64,000 nt of DNA from Streptomyces iranensis. Lineage in GTDB: Bacteria > Actinomycetota > Actinomycetes > Streptomycetales > Streptomycetaceae. The notes beneath the pieces were generated by a model that was given only the letters and a program-made list of their open reading frames with translations, was not told the DNA's origin and made no database searches. The position numbers were made by a program, and so were the translations under genes. This document shows positions 30,059 to 39,699 of the stretch, piece after piece. The first letter of the stretch is position 1, and every line of letters begins with the position of its first letter. The stretch is from assembly GCF_017874715.1 (NCBI RefSeq), contig NZ_JAGGLR010000001.1, forward strand, positions 248,001-312,000, given 5' to 3'.

Positions 30059-30644
30059 GGGGTGTCCGGCGGGTCTCTCCCCTCCCCGCCCCTTCCCGTT
30101 ACCAAGGGCACCGCCCCTGGACCCCGCCATGCGGCGGAGCCGCATATCGATACCACGGGAAAGGGGCGGAGCCCCGGCCCGGGGGCCAGGCACGAAGCCC
30201 CGACCCAGAGGCCTGAAGCGAAGCCCCAGCCCGGAGGCCTGGGACAGAGCCCCGACCCGGAGGCCAAGCACGAAACCCCAGCCCAGAGGCCTGGGACAGA
30301 GCCCCGGCCCAGGGCTGGAGCAGAGCCCTGGTCCGGGGGCTGGGGCGGAGCCCCAGTTTCGGGAAGGGGCGGGGAGGGGAACAAGCCCGCCGCAGACGGC
30401 ACGATCCGCCGGAAACCCCCCACCCGCCCGTCTGGGTCTGGAGCAGAGCCCCGGCCCGGGGACTGGGGCCGAGCCCCGGCCCGGAGGTCTGGCGCGAAGC
30501 GCCGGCACGGGGGTTCTGGGGCAGAGCACCGGACCAGGGCTGGGGCCGAGTCCTGGGCCGGGGGCTGGGGCGGAGCCCCAGGTTCGGGAAGGGGCGGGGA
30601 GGGGAACAAGCCCGCCGCAGGCGGCACGATCCGCCGGATACCCC
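30059..30644. repeat. Repeat element E with duplicated right end
   Basis: About 585 bp directly downstream of the NYN gene. Left terminus GGGGTGTCCGGCGG at 30059 and C-rich tract at 30075-30098; GCGGCGGAGCCGC palindrome near 30130; an array of GGGGC-GGA-GCCCC-like units; and two right end modules (C-rich complement at 30361-30382 and 30586-30606). The first right module is followed by ACCCGCCCGTCTGGG (30422), which repeats the NYN gene's last coding bases (30647), offset 225 bp. The duplication thus captured the gene's 3' end. Confidence 0.88.
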
Positions 30645-31961
30645 CTACCCGCCCGTCTGGGCGTGCTCCGCCGCCGAGCGGAGGTCGATCTCGCGCCAGA
30701 AGCCCGCCCGAATCGCATAGCGGTCGTGCTCGTCGATCTGGTCGTCCTTGTGGGCCAGCAGCCCGAAGCGGGCCGCATAGCGCAGCAGCTCACCGTCGAT
30801 GCGGTGCGGGATGCGGGGGTACTCCGTGGAGAGCTGCTGGAGGTGGCCCGAATCGGCGAGCCGGTCGGTCCAGCGGCGAGCGAAGACCTGGCCGACCTCG
30901 AAGGGGTCGCCGCTGACCGCGGTGATGTCCTCCTCGCGGTCGGCCCAGCGCTGTTCGGCGCTGGTGAGCTGGGCCAGCATGGGAAGGTTGGCGGTCTCCG
31001 GCGGCTCCCCCACCCCGGAGCCGGGGCCCCGGTCGATCCAGCCCTTGTCGGAGGACCAGCGCAGGGTGGCGCCGGCCGGCGGCCGGTCCGCCTGGCCGCC
31101 GGGCCCGGCGGCGCCGCGGCCCAGGTCGGCGAGGTCCTTGGGGGTGGGCACGCCCTTGGCCGCGGCCCCTGCCGCGACGTCCGCGCCCGCATCGGCGGCC
31201 CCGGCGGCGGAACGGCCGGGGCCGGCGGCCGGGCCGGTCACATCGGTGCCGGGCCGGGCGGCGCCGTTGCGGCCGGGGGCCGCCTCCGCGGCGCCGGGCG
31301 CCGCTGCCGCCGCGGCGGCAGCGGCGGCAGCGGCGGTCTCCGGCAGCGGGGCGGAGAGAATGGCCGCGATCTCCGGGCGCGGCTCGGAGACGGGCGCACA
31401 GGGCCCGGGAAGCTCCTTGGCGCGCACCGCCCGGGTGATCCAGACGCGGTCCAGGACGCGGCGCTCATCGGCCTCGGCCACGAGGTCCTCGGACTGGTTG
31501 TAGTCGCCGTCGGCGGCCTGCACCGCCCAGAGGTGGACGGCGACGCCGTGCTCCTTGGCCGACATCAGTCCGGGCAGCAGATCCCCGTCGCCGGTGACGA
31601 GGACGATGTCGGAGCAGGCCCGGTTGCGGGCGAGCTCGGTGAGCTCGGCGTGCATGGCGGCGTCCACGCCCTTCTGGGCCCAGCGGCCGTCGCTGCGGGT
31701 GAGCGCGCCGAGCCGCACGGTGACCCGGGGCATCACGCGCAGCCGCCGGTGCTCGGGCTGGGGTACGCGGTCGGGGGCGCCGTCGAACCAGTAGATCCGC
31801 AGCAGCGGGCGCTCGGTCTCGGCCTCGGCCCGCTCCCGCAGGCCCTGGATGAGGGTCGCGTGGTCTACGGAAATACGCGATCGGGCGGGCTCCCCGGCCA
31901 GCAGGCTCGCGGCGGCGCCCAGCAGGTACCCGGCGTCCACCAGGACGACGCAGCGGTCCAC
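30645..31961 (-). CDS. NYN domain protein
   Basis: A 438-residue protein with an N-terminal NYN (PIN-like) RNase domain. Acidic residues expected for the metal site are in VVLVDAGYL, KGVDAAMHAEL and SDIVLVTGDGDLLPGL. A long Ala/Gly/Pro-rich linker (about 200-310, including a 14-Ala run) leads to a C-terminal helical domain with FARRWTDRLADSG. GTG at 31961 has a GAGG site; a longer reading to 32021 is disfavoured. Predicted RNA-processing or quality-control nuclease; target unknown. Element E begins at its stop codon. Confidence 0.85.
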   Translation of the reverse strand: MDRCVVLVDAGYLLGAAASLLAGEPARSRISVDHATLIQGLRERAEAETERPLLRIYWFDGAPDRVPQPEHRRLRVMPRVTVRLGALTRSDGRWAQKGVDAAMHAELTELARNRACSDIVLVTGDGDLLPGLMSAKEHGVAVHLWAVQAADGDYNQSEDLVAEADERRVLDRVWITRAVRAKELPGPCAPVSEPRPEIAAILSAPLPETAAAAAAAAAAAAPGAAEAAPGRNGAARPGTDVTGPAAGPGRSAAGAADAGADVAAGAAAKGVPTPKDLADLGRGAAGPGGQADRPPAGATLRWSSDKGWIDRGPGSGVGEPPETANLPMLAQLTSAEQRWADREEDITAVSGDPFEVGQVFARRWTDRLADSGHLQQLSTEYPRIPHRIDGELLRYAARFGLLAHKDDQIDEHDRYAIRAGFWREIDLRSAAEHAQTGG

Positions 31962-32264
31962 GTTCCACCCTCTTCCCTGACGAATCCAGTCCTCGGTCGC
32001 CCCCCGCGCACAGCCGTCCACGGATGTGGTCTTTCGGCTTTCCTTCGAGTCTGCCCGACCGTGCGGGGGTTATCAGTCCGAACTGGATCACCGGCGTGGC
32101 GGATACGGCTTACCCGCCAAGACCCCCCTTCTCACTCACCGTAATTGCCCGAAATGCACGGGTCACCTCGGCATGTCACTGTTCTTCCCGAGGGGCTTCT
32201 TCCGAAGGGCATCTCCCGGAGGGTCCTTCACCGGGGGGCTGATCCCAACTGGAGGAACACCACC

Positions 32265-32444
32265 ATGGGTAAGAACAAGAACCGCGATCGCAAGCAGCAG
32301 CAGGAGCGGCGTCAGGAGCGCGGCATGGCCGACCGCCCCGCCGACCAGCAGTCCTCGATGGACACGCAGTCGCAGGCGATGCGGTCGGAGGGCGCCCCCT
32401 CGACGCCGCGCAAGGACCGGCAGAAGAGCTTCGGCCACAACTGA
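32265..32444 (+). CDS. Small hydrophilic 59-residue protein
   Basis: Begins MGKNKNRDRKQQQERRQERG and ends DRQKSFGHN. It is almost entirely charged or Gln/Ser and has no hydrophobic segment, so is probably disordered. An excellent GGAGGAAC ribosome site at 32251 supports ATG 32265 over an upstream reading from 32145. I recall similar small proteins in other Streptomyces but know no function. Stands alone between divergent NYN and convergent dnaE. Confidence 0.7.
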   Translation: MGKNKNRDRKQQQERRQERGMADRPADQQSSMDTQSQAMRSEGAPSTPRKDRQKSFGHN

Positions 32445-32559
32445 CGCACCGCGCACCGGCGCTGGGCCACCGCGGTGGCAGGCCGTGTGACATGGCCCCA
32501 GGGGCGCGCCCGACACGGGCGCGCCCCTTGTGCGTTCTCGCCGGAGCCGCCGCTTTCGT

Positions 32560-32672
32560 CCTTCGTCAGGGCCGGGCGGTCATTGCCTCCGCCAGGGCCG
32601 GGCGGCCGCGGCATACGTCAACGCCAGGCGGCCGCGGCATACGTCAGGGCCGGGCGGTCACCCCGCCAGGCA
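32560..32672. repeat. Tandem repeats at dnaE 3' end
   Basis: CAGGGCCGGGCGG blocks at about 32567, 32591 and 32645, and a duplicated GGCGGCCGCGGCATACGTCA block at about 32605 and 32629 (24-bp period). They run up to the dnaE stop (TCA 32658-32660) and a few bases into the gene. No gene seen in the 213-bp gap. Confidence 0.75.
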
Positions 32673-35600
32673 GGACGCCCCCAACAGCACCTTGAGATCG
32701 CCGAAGAGGGCCGGGTCGGCGGTGACGCGGTGCCGGTCGAGCCGCAGCACGGTGGTCTTCCGCGCCCCCTGGAGCTTGATCCGCACCTCGGTGGAGCCGC
32801 GGTGGTGGGTGAGCACCTCGCCCAGCTTCTCGACCAGCGGCGGGGTGACCTTGACCGTGGGAATGGTGATCGTCACGGGCGCGTTGGCGCCCGCCTCGGA
32901 CAGATCGGGGACCATCAGCTCCATGGCGACCAGCCGGGGCACGTCCTCACGCTTGTCCAGCCGTCCCTTGACGAAGACGACCACGTCCTCGATCAGCTGG
33001 GTGGAGACCAGCTGATAGGTGGCCGGGAAGAACATGCACTCGATGGAGCCTGCCAGGTCTTCCACGGTGGCGATGGCCCAGGCGTTGCCCTGTTTGGTCA
33101 TCTTGCGCTGGAGACCGGAGATGATGCCGCCGATGGTGACGATCGCGCCGTCCGCGTGTTCACCGCCGGTGAGCGCGGAGATCGCGGCATCCGCCTTCTC
33201 GTTCAGCACATGCTCGATGCCGAACAGCGGATGGTCGGAGACATACAGGCCCAGCATCTCCCGCTCCTGGGCCAGCAGATAGCTCTTGTCCCATTCGACG
33301 TCCGCGAACTCGACGTCGAGCCCGAAGCCCGGCCCGTCGCCCTCCCCGCTGTCGCCGCCCATGCCGCCGAAGAGGTCGAACTGCCCCTCGGCCTCCTTGC
33401 GCTTCACCGCGACCACATTGTCGATCAGGGCTTCGTAGTGCGCCGTGAGCCCCTTCCGGGTGTGGCCCATCTCGTCGAAGGCGCCCGCCTTGATCAGCGA
33501 TTCGGTGGTGCGCTTGTTGCAGACGACCGCCTCGACCTTGTCCAGGTAGTCCGGGAACGAGGTGTACTTCCCCTTGGCCTTGCGGCCGCGGATGATCGCC
33601 TCCACCACGTTCTGACCGACGTTACGGACCGCCGTGAGACCGAAGAGGATCACATCATCACCCTGGGCGGTGAAGTTGGCCTCGGACTCATTGACGTTCG
33701 GCGGCAGCACCTTGATGCCCATGCGGCGGCATTCGTTCAGATAGACCGCCGACTTGTCCTTGTCGTCGCGGACCGAGGTGAGCAGCGCCGCCATGTACTC
33801 GGCGGGGTAGTTGGCCTTGAGGTACGCGGTCCAGTAGGTGACCAGGCCGTACGCGGAGGAGTGCGCCTTGTTGAACGCGTATCCGGCGAACGGGACCAGC
33901 ACGTCCCACACCGCCTGGATGGCCTGGTCGGAGTAGCCGCGCTCGCGGCAGCCCTTCTGGAAGGGCACGAACTCCTTGTCGAGGACCTCCTGCTTCTTCT
34001 TGCCCATCGCGCGGCGCAGCAGGTCGGCCTGTCCTAGCGAGTAGCCCGCGAGCACCTGGGCGGCCTTCTGCACCTGCTCCTGGTACACGATGAGGCCGTA
34101 GGTGATGCCCAGGACCTCCTTGAGCGGCTCCTCCAGCTCGGGGTGGATCGGGGTGATCTCCTGCTGGCCGTTCTTCCGCAGCGCGTAGTTGATATGCGAG
34201 TTCATGCCCATCGGGCCCGGCCGGTAGAGGGCCGAGACGGCGGAAATGTCCTCGAAGTGGTCGGGCTTCATCATGCGCAGCAGGGAACGCATGGGGCCGC
34301 CGTCGAACTGGAAGACGCCCAGAGTGTCACCGCGGCACAGCAGTTCGAAGGTCTTGGGGTCGTCCAGGGACAGATCGAGCATCTTCAGGTCGACGCCCTT
34401 GTTGGCGCGCACCATCTTGACGGCGTCGTCCATGATGGTGAGGTTGCGCAGCCCCAGGAAGTCCATCTTCAGCAGGCCGAGCGACTCACAGGTGGGGTAG
34501 TCCCACTGGGTCACGACCTGGCCGTCGTTCTTCGGCGAGAAGACGGGCACATGGTCGGTGACCGTCTCGCTGGACATGATCACGCCGGCCGCGTGCACGC
34601 CCATCTGCCGGACCAGGCCCTCGATTCCGCGCGCGGTGTCGATGACCTTCTTCACATCCGGCTCGTTCTCGTACATCCCGCGCACCTCGCCCGCCTCGCT
34701 GTAGCGGGGGTGCTTCTCGTCGGTGATACCGGAGAGCGGGATGCCCTTGCCGAGGACGTCGGCGGGCATGGCCTTGGTGATGCGGTCGCCCATCGCGTAC
34801 GGATAGCCGAGCACCCGGGCGGAGTCCTTGATGGCGTTCTTGGCCTTGATGGTGCCGTAGGTGCCGATCTGGGCGACCTTGTCGGCACCGTATTTCTCGG
34901 TCACGTACCGGATGACCTCACCGCGCCTGCGCTCGTCGAAGTCGATGTCGACATCCGGCATGGAGACGCGCTCGGGGTTGAGGAACCGCTCGAAGATCAG
35001 CCCGTGCTCGACCGGGTCGAGGTCGGTGATGCCCATCGCGTACGAGACGATCGAACCGGCCGCGGAGCCTCGGCCGGGGCCGACCGCGATGCCGTTGTTC
35101 TTGGCCCACATGATGAAGTCGGCGACCACGAGGAAGTAGCCCGGGAACCCCATCTGGATGATGACGTCCATCTCGTACTCGGCGAGCTTCTGACGGTCCT
35201 CGGGGACGCCGCCGGGGAAGCGGCGGGCCATCCCCTTGCGGACCTCCTCCTGGAACCAGGTGACTTCGGTGTACCCCTCGGGCACGTCGAACCGCGGCAT
35301 CAGGTCGCGCTTCTCGAACCATCCGGTGGCGTCGATCTGCTCGGCGACCAGCAGGGTGTTGGCACACCCCTGCTGCCAGGCGTCGGAGGAGTCGATGGCG
35401 TACATCTCCTCCGTCGACTTGAGGTAGTAGCCGGTGCCGTCGAAGCGGAAGCGGTCGGGGTCGGAGAGGTTCTTGCCGGTCTGGACGCACAGCAGCGCGT
35501 CGTGCGCCACGGACTCGCGGGAGTAGGTGTAGTGCGAGTCATTGGTGACCAGCGGCGGGATGTCCAGCTTCTTGCCGATCTCCAGCAGCCCGTCCCGGAC

Positions 35601-36203
35601 CCGGCGCTCGATCTCGATGCCGTGGTCCATCAGCTCCAGGAAGTACCGCTCCTTGCCGAAGATGTCCTGGTACTCGGAGGCGGCCTTGAGGGCCTCGTCG
35701 AACTGGCCGAGCCGCAGCCGGGTCTGGAGCTCGCCCGAGGGGCAGCCGGTGGAGGCGATCAGGCCCTCGGACCACTGGGCGATGGTCTCCTTGTCCATCC
35801 GCGGCCACTTGACGAAGTAGCCCTCCATATAGGCGTCCGAGGAGAGCCGGAAGAGGTTGTGCAGACCGGTCTTGTTCGACGCCCAGATGGTCTTGTGGGT
35901 GTAACCACCGGAACCGGAGACGTCATCGCGCTTCTGGTGCGGCTGGCCCCACTGCACCCGCCGCTTGTAGCGCCGCGACTCGGGGGCCACATACGCCTCG
36001 ATGCCGATGATCGGGGTGATCCCCGCGCCCGTCGCCTGCTGATAGAAGTCGTACGCGCCGTGGAGGTTGCCATGGTCGGTCATGGCGATGTGGGTCATGC
36101 CCATCTCGTTGCACGCGTTGAACATGTCCTTGAGCCGCGCCGCACCGTCCAGCAGCGAGTACTGGGTATGGACATGCAGGTGCGTGAAGGGCGGCTTGGT
36201 CAC
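32658..36203 (-). CDS. dnaE: DNA polymerase III alpha subunit
   Basis: Replicative polymerase (1181 residues from GTG 36203). The N-terminal PHP domain shows HLHVHTQYSLLDG and MTDHGNLHGAYDF; the catalytic palm shows PGRGSAAGSIVSY and MPDVDIDFDERR near residue 418; the C-terminal OB fold (ITIGGIISGLQRKMTKQG) and a tail follow. A GGAGGTC site lies 9 bp upstream of GTG. A longer frame to 36527 overlaps the divergent gene's region and lacks family similarity. No second polymerase is seen here. Tandem repeats mark its 3' end. Confidence 0.98.
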   Translation of the reverse strand: MTKPPFTHLHVHTQYSLLDGAARLKDMFNACNEMGMTHIAMTDHGNLHGAYDFYQQATGAGITPIIGIEAYVAPESRRYKRRVQWGQPHQKRDDVSGSGGYTHKTIWASNKTGLHNLFRLSSDAYMEGYFVKWPRMDKETIAQWSEGLIASTGCPSGELQTRLRLGQFDEALKAASEYQDIFGKERYFLELMDHGIEIERRVRDGLLEIGKKLDIPPLVTNDSHYTYSRESVAHDALLCVQTGKNLSDPDRFRFDGTGYYLKSTEEMYAIDSSDAWQQGCANTLLVAEQIDATGWFEKRDLMPRFDVPEGYTEVTWFQEEVRKGMARRFPGGVPEDRQKLAEYEMDVIIQMGFPGYFLVVADFIMWAKNNGIAVGPGRGSAAGSIVSYAMGITDLDPVEHGLIFERFLNPERVSMPDVDIDFDERRRGEVIRYVTEKYGADKVAQIGTYGTIKAKNAIKDSARVLGYPYAMGDRITKAMPADVLGKGIPLSGITDEKHPRYSEAGEVRGMYENEPDVKKVIDTARGIEGLVRQMGVHAAGVIMSSETVTDHVPVFSPKNDGQVVTQWDYPTCESLGLLKMDFLGLRNLTIMDDAVKMVRANKGVDLKMLDLSLDDPKTFELLCRGDTLGVFQFDGGPMRSLLRMMKPDHFEDISAVSALYRPGPMGMNSHINYALRKNGQQEITPIHPELEEPLKEVLGITYGLIVYQEQVQKAAQVLAGYSLGQADLLRRAMGKKKQEVLDKEFVPFQKGCRERGYSDQAIQAVWDVLVPFAGYAFNKAHSSAYGLVTYWTAYLKANYPAEYMAALLTSVRDDKDKSAVYLNECRRMGIKVLPPNVNESEANFTAQGDDVILFGLTAVRNVGQNVVEAIIRGRKAKGKYTSFPDYLDKVEAVVCNKRTTESLIKAGAFDEMGHTRKGLTAHYEALIDNVVAVKRKEAEGQFDLFGGMGGDSGEGDGPGFGLDVEFADVEWDKSYLLAQEREMLGLYVSDHPLFGIEHVLNEKADAAISALTGGEHADGAIVTIGGIISGLQRKMTKQGNAWAIATVEDLAGSIECMFFPATYQLVSTQLIEDVVVFVKGRLDKREDVPRLVAMELMVPDLSEAGANAPVTITIPTVKVTPPLVEKLGEVLTHHRGSTEVRIKLQGARKTTVLRLDRHRVTADPALFGDLKVLLGASCLAG

Positions 36204-36417
36204 GGTGGAAGACCTCCGGCGAACAATCGATGACTGCGGGGCGAGACAGCTCCGAAGGTTACCCCTCCGCACTGACAAGAGCCGGGCACTCACGAGTAGC
36301 CTCAGGCGTTGATCCCGACGGGTCATCCGGTCTTCCCACGCACCCGGCGAGACGGAACATACCCTGTCGTATCTGCCCCACCGATCACTTCTCCCATGCC
36401 CCAGGAGGCGTTCCGCG

Positions 36418-37743
36418 ATGTCGACCCAGCAGACCCAGGCGGAACAGCGCGGCGAGCACATCCTCGCCGTATTCGACACCGCCTTCGGCGAGCTGCTCGC
36501 CGCCGACCCGGCCGCCTTCCGCGTCAAGTTCCGGAAGATGGCCGCCTCGGCGTTCGCGTTCTACCGCGGCACCGCATGCCTGTTCTATTCCGATGTGGAG
36601 CGGGAGCGCTCCGGCGGGCCGTACCTCGACGACCGCACCAGCCGGGTGTGGATCCACGGCGACCTCCACGCCGAGAACTTCGGCACCTACATGGACGCCA
36701 ACGGCCGGCTGATCTTCAATGTGAACGACTTCGACGAGGCGTACGTCGGCCCCTTCACCTGGGACCTCAAGCGCTTCGCCGCCTCCGTGGCGCTCATCGG
36801 CTACACCAAGGCGCTCAGCGACGAGAAGATCACCGAGCTGGTGCGGACGTACGCCGGCGCCTACCGCGAGCGCGTCCACGCCCTGGCCACCGGCGCCAAG
36901 AACGACGAGGTGCCGCCCTTCACCCTGGAGACCGCGGAGGGCCCGCTGCTGGACGCGCTGCGTGACGCCCGCTCGCTGACCCGCTTCGGGCTGCTGGACT
37001 CGATGACCGAGATCCGCGACTTCGAGCGCCGCTTCGCGGCCGGCGGCGGGTCCATCGAGCTGGACGCGGCCACCCGCTACAAGGTCCTGGCCGCCTTCGA
37101 CGGCTATCTGGAGACGCTCCCCGAATCCAGTCTCTCGCGCCCGGACTCCTACCGCGTCAAGGACGTGGTGGGCCGCCGGGGCATCGGCATCGGCAGCGCC
37201 GGGCTCCCCTCGTACAACATCCTTCTGGAGGGCAACAGCGACGCCCTGGAGAACGATGTGGTGATCTACATGAAGCAGGGGCAGACCCCGGCGGTCTCCC
37301 GGCACATCACCGATGAGCAGGTGCGGTCGTACTTCCACCACGAGGGCCACCGCACCGTGATCTCCCAGCGCGCGCTCCAGGCCCACGCCGACCCGTGGCT
37401 GGGCTGGACCGAGCTGGACGGGGCGGGGCAGCTGGTCGCCGAGGTGTCGCCGTACGCGGTGGACCTGGACTGGTCCGACATCGACGACCCGGCCGAGATC
37501 GCGGCGGTCGTGGCCGACCTGGGCCGGGCCACGGCCACCATGCACGCGGCCGCGGACGACCAGAGCGGCCACTCGCTGGTGCCGTTCTCCACCGAGCGCG
37601 CCATCGACGCGGTGATCGCCGCCGACGAGGACGGCTTCGCCGAGCTCCTGGTGGACTTCGCGCACTCTTACGGTGCCCGCGCCCGCGCCGACCACCAGAT
37701 CTTCGTGGACCTCTTCCGCAACGGCCGCATCCCCGGCCTCTGA
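36418..37743 (+). CDS. DUF2252 family protein
   Basis: A 441-residue DUF2252 protein. RVWIHGDLHAENFGTYMD (about 79-96) and FNVNDFDEAYVGPFTWDL (about 102-119) match the HGDxHxxN...DFD layout of aminoglycoside-phosphotransferase-like kinases, so a kinase fold is likely by inference. VVIYMKQGQ could hold the ATP-site lysine, although its late position (about 286) would require a permuted order. Divergent from dnaE across a 214-bp gap in which I see no clear operator. Substrate unknown. Confidence 0.85.
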   Translation: MSTQQTQAEQRGEHILAVFDTAFGELLAADPAAFRVKFRKMAASAFAFYRGTACLFYSDVERERSGGPYLDDRTSRVWIHGDLHAENFGTYMDANGRLIFNVNDFDEAYVGPFTWDLKRFAASVALIGYTKALSDEKITELVRTYAGAYRERVHALATGAKNDEVPPFTLETAEGPLLDALRDARSLTRFGLLDSMTEIRDFERRFAAGGGSIELDAATRYKVLAAFDGYLETLPESSLSRPDSYRVKDVVGRRGIGIGSAGLPSYNILLEGNSDALENDVVIYMKQGQTPAVSRHITDEQVRSYFHHEGHRTVISQRALQAHADPWLGWTELDGAGQLVAEVSPYAVDLDWSDIDDPAEIAAVVADLGRATATMHAAADDQSGHSLVPFSTERAIDAVIAADEDGFAELLVDFAHSYGARARADHQIFVDLFRNGRIPGL

Positions 37744-37836
37744 TCGCCTCCTCCCCGGGAGCGTCCGTCCCCCGGGGCCGTTGATCGTCACCCCGGCCAT
37801 GGCCGGGGGGCGCTCGCCCCCCTATCGTTGTCTGTC

Positions 37837-38853
37837 ATGTGGCCTGGACAGCAGCCGCCGGGGGGCGAGCGAGACCCGCAGCAGAATCCGTACCAGCAGC
37901 CGGGTCATCCGCCGCCCCCGGATCAGCCTCCGGGCTTCCCGCCCGCTCCCCCGCCGCCCCAGGGCCCGCCGCCCGGCCCGGATGGCGGGCCCTGGGGCGG
38001 CGCGCCAGGACCGGCGGACCGGCAGCGCAACGGCGGCCTTACGGCCGTCATCGCGGTGGCGGCCGCCGCCGCGGTGTTCGCGGGCGTTCTCGTGTTCACG
38101 GATGACGACAAGGGCTCCGGGGGCGGCTCGTCGGACGCTGTCGTCCAGGGCCCGCCGGGCTCCGACGGCTCGGGCGGTTCCGACGGCTCGGGCGGCTCCG
38201 GCGGTTCCGGGGACCCGGACGGCTCCGGGGGCGGCTCGGAGAGCTCGGGAGATCTCGTCACGCCCGCCCACAGCTCCGGGCCGAGCGGTACCACCGTGGT
38301 GATCGGCGAGGCCGATGCCAAGCACACCCTCGACGTCTACGAGGATCTGCGCTGCCCGCCGTGCGCCTCCTTCGACCAGTCGGTCGGGCCGACCATCGCC
38401 AAGGACATCAAGGCAGGCAAGTACAAGGTTTCGTTCCACTTCGCCGCCATCCTCGACGAGACCATGGGCGGCAACGGCTCCGCGAACGCCCTGAGCGCCC
38501 TCGGGGCGGCACTGGACGTGAGCACCGACGCCTTCCTCGACTACAAGGCCGCCCTGATGTCGCCGAAGAACCACCCCGAGGAGAGCAAGGACTCCTACGC
38601 CGACGACAACCAGCTGATGGCCGTCTCCCAGGAGGTGTACGCGCTCAAGACGAACGCCTCCTTCCGGGAGGCTCTGCGCGAGGGCACCTACGACCCCTGG
38701 GCGAAGAAGATGATCGCCGACTACGACGCCTCCGGGGTGAGCGGCACCCCCACCGTCAAGCTCGACGGCTCCCAGCTGACCGGCAGCGGCGGCTCCACCC
38801 CCGCGACCGCGACGGAGTTCACGGACGCGGTGAACAAGCAGCTCAAGGGGTGA
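37837..38853 (+). CDS. DsbA-like membrane-anchored thioredoxin-fold protein (CPPC)
   Basis: A 338-residue protein: Pro/Gly/Gln-rich cytoplasmic N-terminus (1-62), one membrane segment (about 67-87), Gly/Ser/Asp linker (90-145), then a DsbA-like domain with CPPC at 173-176 (YEDLRCPPCASF) and cis-Pro in GTPTVKL. It aligns well with the CPVC paralogue at 39700 (shared [20 protein letters not shown]), so the two are an ancient or local duplication. Start ATG 37837 has no clear ribosome site and may be leaderless. A 20-bp repeat straddles the stop. Confidence 0.85.
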   Translation: MWPGQQPPGGERDPQQNPYQQPGHPPPPDQPPGFPPAPPPPQGPPPGPDGGPWGGAPGPADRQRNGGLTAVIAVAAAAAVFAGVLVFTDDDKGSGGGSSDAVVQGPPGSDGSGGSDGSGGSGGSGDPDGSGGGSESSGDLVTPAHSSGPSGTTVVIGEADAKHTLDVYEDLRCPPCASFDQSVGPTIAKDIKAGKYKVSFHFAAILDETMGGNGSANALSALGAALDVSTDAFLDYKAALMSPKNHPEESKDSYADDNQLMAVSQEVYALKTNASFREALREGTYDPWAKKMIADYDASGVSGTPTVKLDGSQLTGSGGSTPATATEFTDAVNKQLKG

Positions 38854-38885
38854 ACCAGCAGGTCAAGGGGTGAACCAGCAGGTCA
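38842..38885. repeat. 20-bp tandem repeat across dsbA-like stop
   Basis: Two near-identical 20-bp units (CTCAAGGGGTGAACCAGCAG and GTCAAGGGGTGAACCAGCAG at 38842 and 38862) plus a partial third. Each unit carries a TGA, the first of which is the gene's stop. Confidence 0.85.
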
Positions 38886-38955
38886 GGCGGGTAGCCGACG
38901 GCCAGGCCGACTCTTCACATGGTCCCTACAGCCGTTCATGGCAGAATTCGAAGTC

Positions 38956-39636
38956 ATGGACGGCACCGGACCGCAGCTGAGGGCAGTGCGCGCGGCGCTC
39001 TTCACGGCGCTGTGCGTCACGCTGTCCTCGGCTTCGCATGTCCTGCTGTCACGGGCCCCGCTGCCGCTGGGCACCGTCGGCGCGCTCGCGGTGGCCGTCT
39101 TCGCCGTCGCGTACGCCCTCGCGGGCCGGGAGCGGGGCTTCTGGTCCATAGCGGCCCTGATGATCCCCCTGGAGCTGGCCGCCGACACGATCTTCACCAC
39201 CGGCCAGCAGGCGTGTTATGGAGAGTCCGGCGGCCCGGTGGCGGGCTCCCTGCGCTCCATGGGGGTCACCGTGCTGTGTGGCGGGGGCGACCTCGGCGGT
39301 CCGCTGCCCGGCGTCTCCCAGAACGGCGTCGCCACCCCGCTGGCGGCCGCCGTGAGCTCCGCCACCCCCTGGCTGCTGCTCGCCGCGCATATCGCGGTGG
39401 GTCTGATCGCCGCGGCCTGGCTGCGGCGCGGCGAGGCCGCCCTGAGCCGTCTGCTGGTCTCCCTGGCCGCCTTCGCCTTCCGACCGCTGCTGCTGGCCGT
39501 CGCGGTCCATACGGCGGCCCTGCTGCCCCGCCGCCGGGCCCCCCGGCCCGTACGGCCGGTGCGCCCGGCACCGGCGCTCCCTCTCCTCGTGCACTCCGTG
39601 GTGCGTCGTGGACCGCCCCGCTCGGCCGCTGCCTGA
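38956..39636 (+). CDS. Integral membrane protein of unknown family
   Basis: About 226 residues with five or six hydrophobic segments (ALFTALCVTLSSASHVLL, VGALAVAVFAVAYALA, FWSIAALMIPLELAA, PWLLLAAHIAVGLIAAAW, LLVSLAAFAFRPLLLAVAV). A four-cysteine-poor loop contains QQACYGES and VLCGGGD. Start may be ATG 38956 or 38938. It sits between two DsbA-like genes on the same strand, so a redox partnership (for example electron transfer to the CXXC proteins) is possible but unsupported by a known motif. Confidence 0.65.
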   Translation: MDGTGPQLRAVRAALFTALCVTLSSASHVLLSRAPLPLGTVGALAVAVFAVAYALAGRERGFWSIAALMIPLELAADTIFTTGQQACYGESGGPVAGSLRSMGVTVLCGGGDLGGPLPGVSQNGVATPLAAAVSSATPWLLLAAHIAVGLIAAAWLRRGEAALSRLLVSLAAFAFRPLLLAVAVHTAALLPRRRAPRPVRPVRPAPALPLLVHSVVRRGPPRSAAA

Positions 39637-39699
39637 GCACAGCGCTCCACACCCCCGTACGCATCACTGACGACGCACACCCACGGAGATCGAACCATC

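Noticed and set aside
34143..36233. 696-codon plus-strand frame within dnaE
   Set aside because: Antisense shadow of dnaE with no domain; typical of high-GC codon bias.
32658..36527. 1289-residue dnaE start
   Set aside because: The PHP domain begins at VTKPPFTHLHVHTQ with a good ribosome site at GTG 36203; the extra 108 residues are not DnaE-like.
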